Below, in pieces: positions 6,048 through 6,171 of a stretch of 6,171 nucleotides of DNA. Position numbers and translations under genes: made by a program. Origin of the DNA: Thaumasiovibrio sp043421945 (lineage in GTDB: Bacteria > Pseudomonadota > Gammaproteobacteria > Enterobacterales > Vibrionaceae); the NCBI GenBank assembly GCA_043421945.1, contig JBHOGO010000137.1, forward strand, positions 1-6,171. Reading direction: 5' to 3'. Each line of letters opens with the position of its first letter. The stretch's first letter is position 1. Below the pieces are notes generated by a model. It saw nothing but the letters and a program-made list of their open reading frames with translations. It made no database searches and had not been told where the DNA came from.

Positions 6048-6052
6048 ATTAA

Positions 6053-6081
6053 ATAATATTCTAGGAATAAACCCTTCTCAA
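6053..6081 (-). promoter_or_regulatory. leftward sigma70-like promoter under the Fur box
   Basis: On the minus strand TTGAGA (6076-6081, 5 of 6) and TATTAT (6053-6058, 5 of 6) are separated by exactly 17 bases. The predicted start is near 6046, inside the Fur box. Transcription would run toward the back of malK. The AT-rich setting makes chance -10 matches common, so the combination with the Fur box carries most of the weight. Confidence 0.45.
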
Positions 6082-6171
6082 CGGTTCAAAAGGAAACCTG
6101 ATTACCACCGAGCCTCAGCTAGCTTAAGCAGCCTTTCTGGCATTGGAGCTGTTTGAATGCTTGAATACAGC

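Larger units (their letters stand above)
5887..6171. other. right-hand intergenic region without a convincing gene
   Basis: Beyond the malK terminator this holds the Fur box and promoter listed separately and no frame of family-recognisable protein. A 40-codon minus-strand frame (5927-6049) and an open frame entering from the right edge on the minus strand and stopping at 6102-6104 are visible. Both are too short and lack the support needed to call genes. Confidence 0.4.

Noticed and set aside
6102..6170. Minus-strand open frame entering from the right edge and ending at TAA 6102-6104
   Set aside because: Only 22 codons are visible; it could be the C-terminus of a neighbouring gene, but it is short enough to be chance and uses codons (CGG, AGG) uncommon in the mal genes.
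6157..6171. ATG with GGAG eight bases upstream at the right edge on the plus strand
   Set aside because: Only five codons fit in the window, too few to support a gene start.

Overview
The window holds the maltose/maltodextrin ABC transporter locus of a gamma-proteobacterium, most likely a member of the Vibrionaceae. That assignment rests on how MalE, MalF, MalG and MalK read (close to, but clearly distinct from, the Escherichia coli proteins), on the moderate-to-low GC content, and on malK standing alone without lamB or malM behind it. No phage, transposon, CRISPR or defence system is visible. The proteins are a textbook system; what is less ordinary is the non-coding sequence.

Layout. Positions 1-193 are gene-free. 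A strong leftward intrinsic terminator (194-221) ends a long 3' untranslated region behind malG (222-380). The minus-strand operon then reads, in transcription order from the right, malE (periplasmic binding protein), malF and malG (the two membrane subunits). A second terminator-like hairpin sits between malE and malF (2884-2911). A 569-bp divergent regulatory region (4125-4693) separates malE from malK (plus strand, ATPase). It carries MalT-box-like sites, two good CRP sites, several dyads, and a probable malK leader of about 240 nt full of hairpins, including a perfect 13-bp inverted repeat. malK is followed by its own intrinsic terminator (5842-5886). The right end (5887-6171) has no convincing gene but contains a near-consensus Fur box overlapping a leftward sigma70-like promoter, probably belonging to an unrelated iron-responsive unit.

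How it works together. MalE captures maltose and maltodextrins in the periplasm and delivers them to MalF-MalG, and a MalK dimer powers import. In the E. coli system MalK also holds the activator MalT inactive when there is no substrate and is the target of unphosphorylated EIIA-Glc in inducer exclusion. The MalT and CRP sites between malE and malK fit the same logic: both divergent units are switched on by maltotriose-MalT and by cAMP-CRP. The malE-malF hairpin would favour excess MalE over the membrane subunits. All regulatory calls are sequence matches only.
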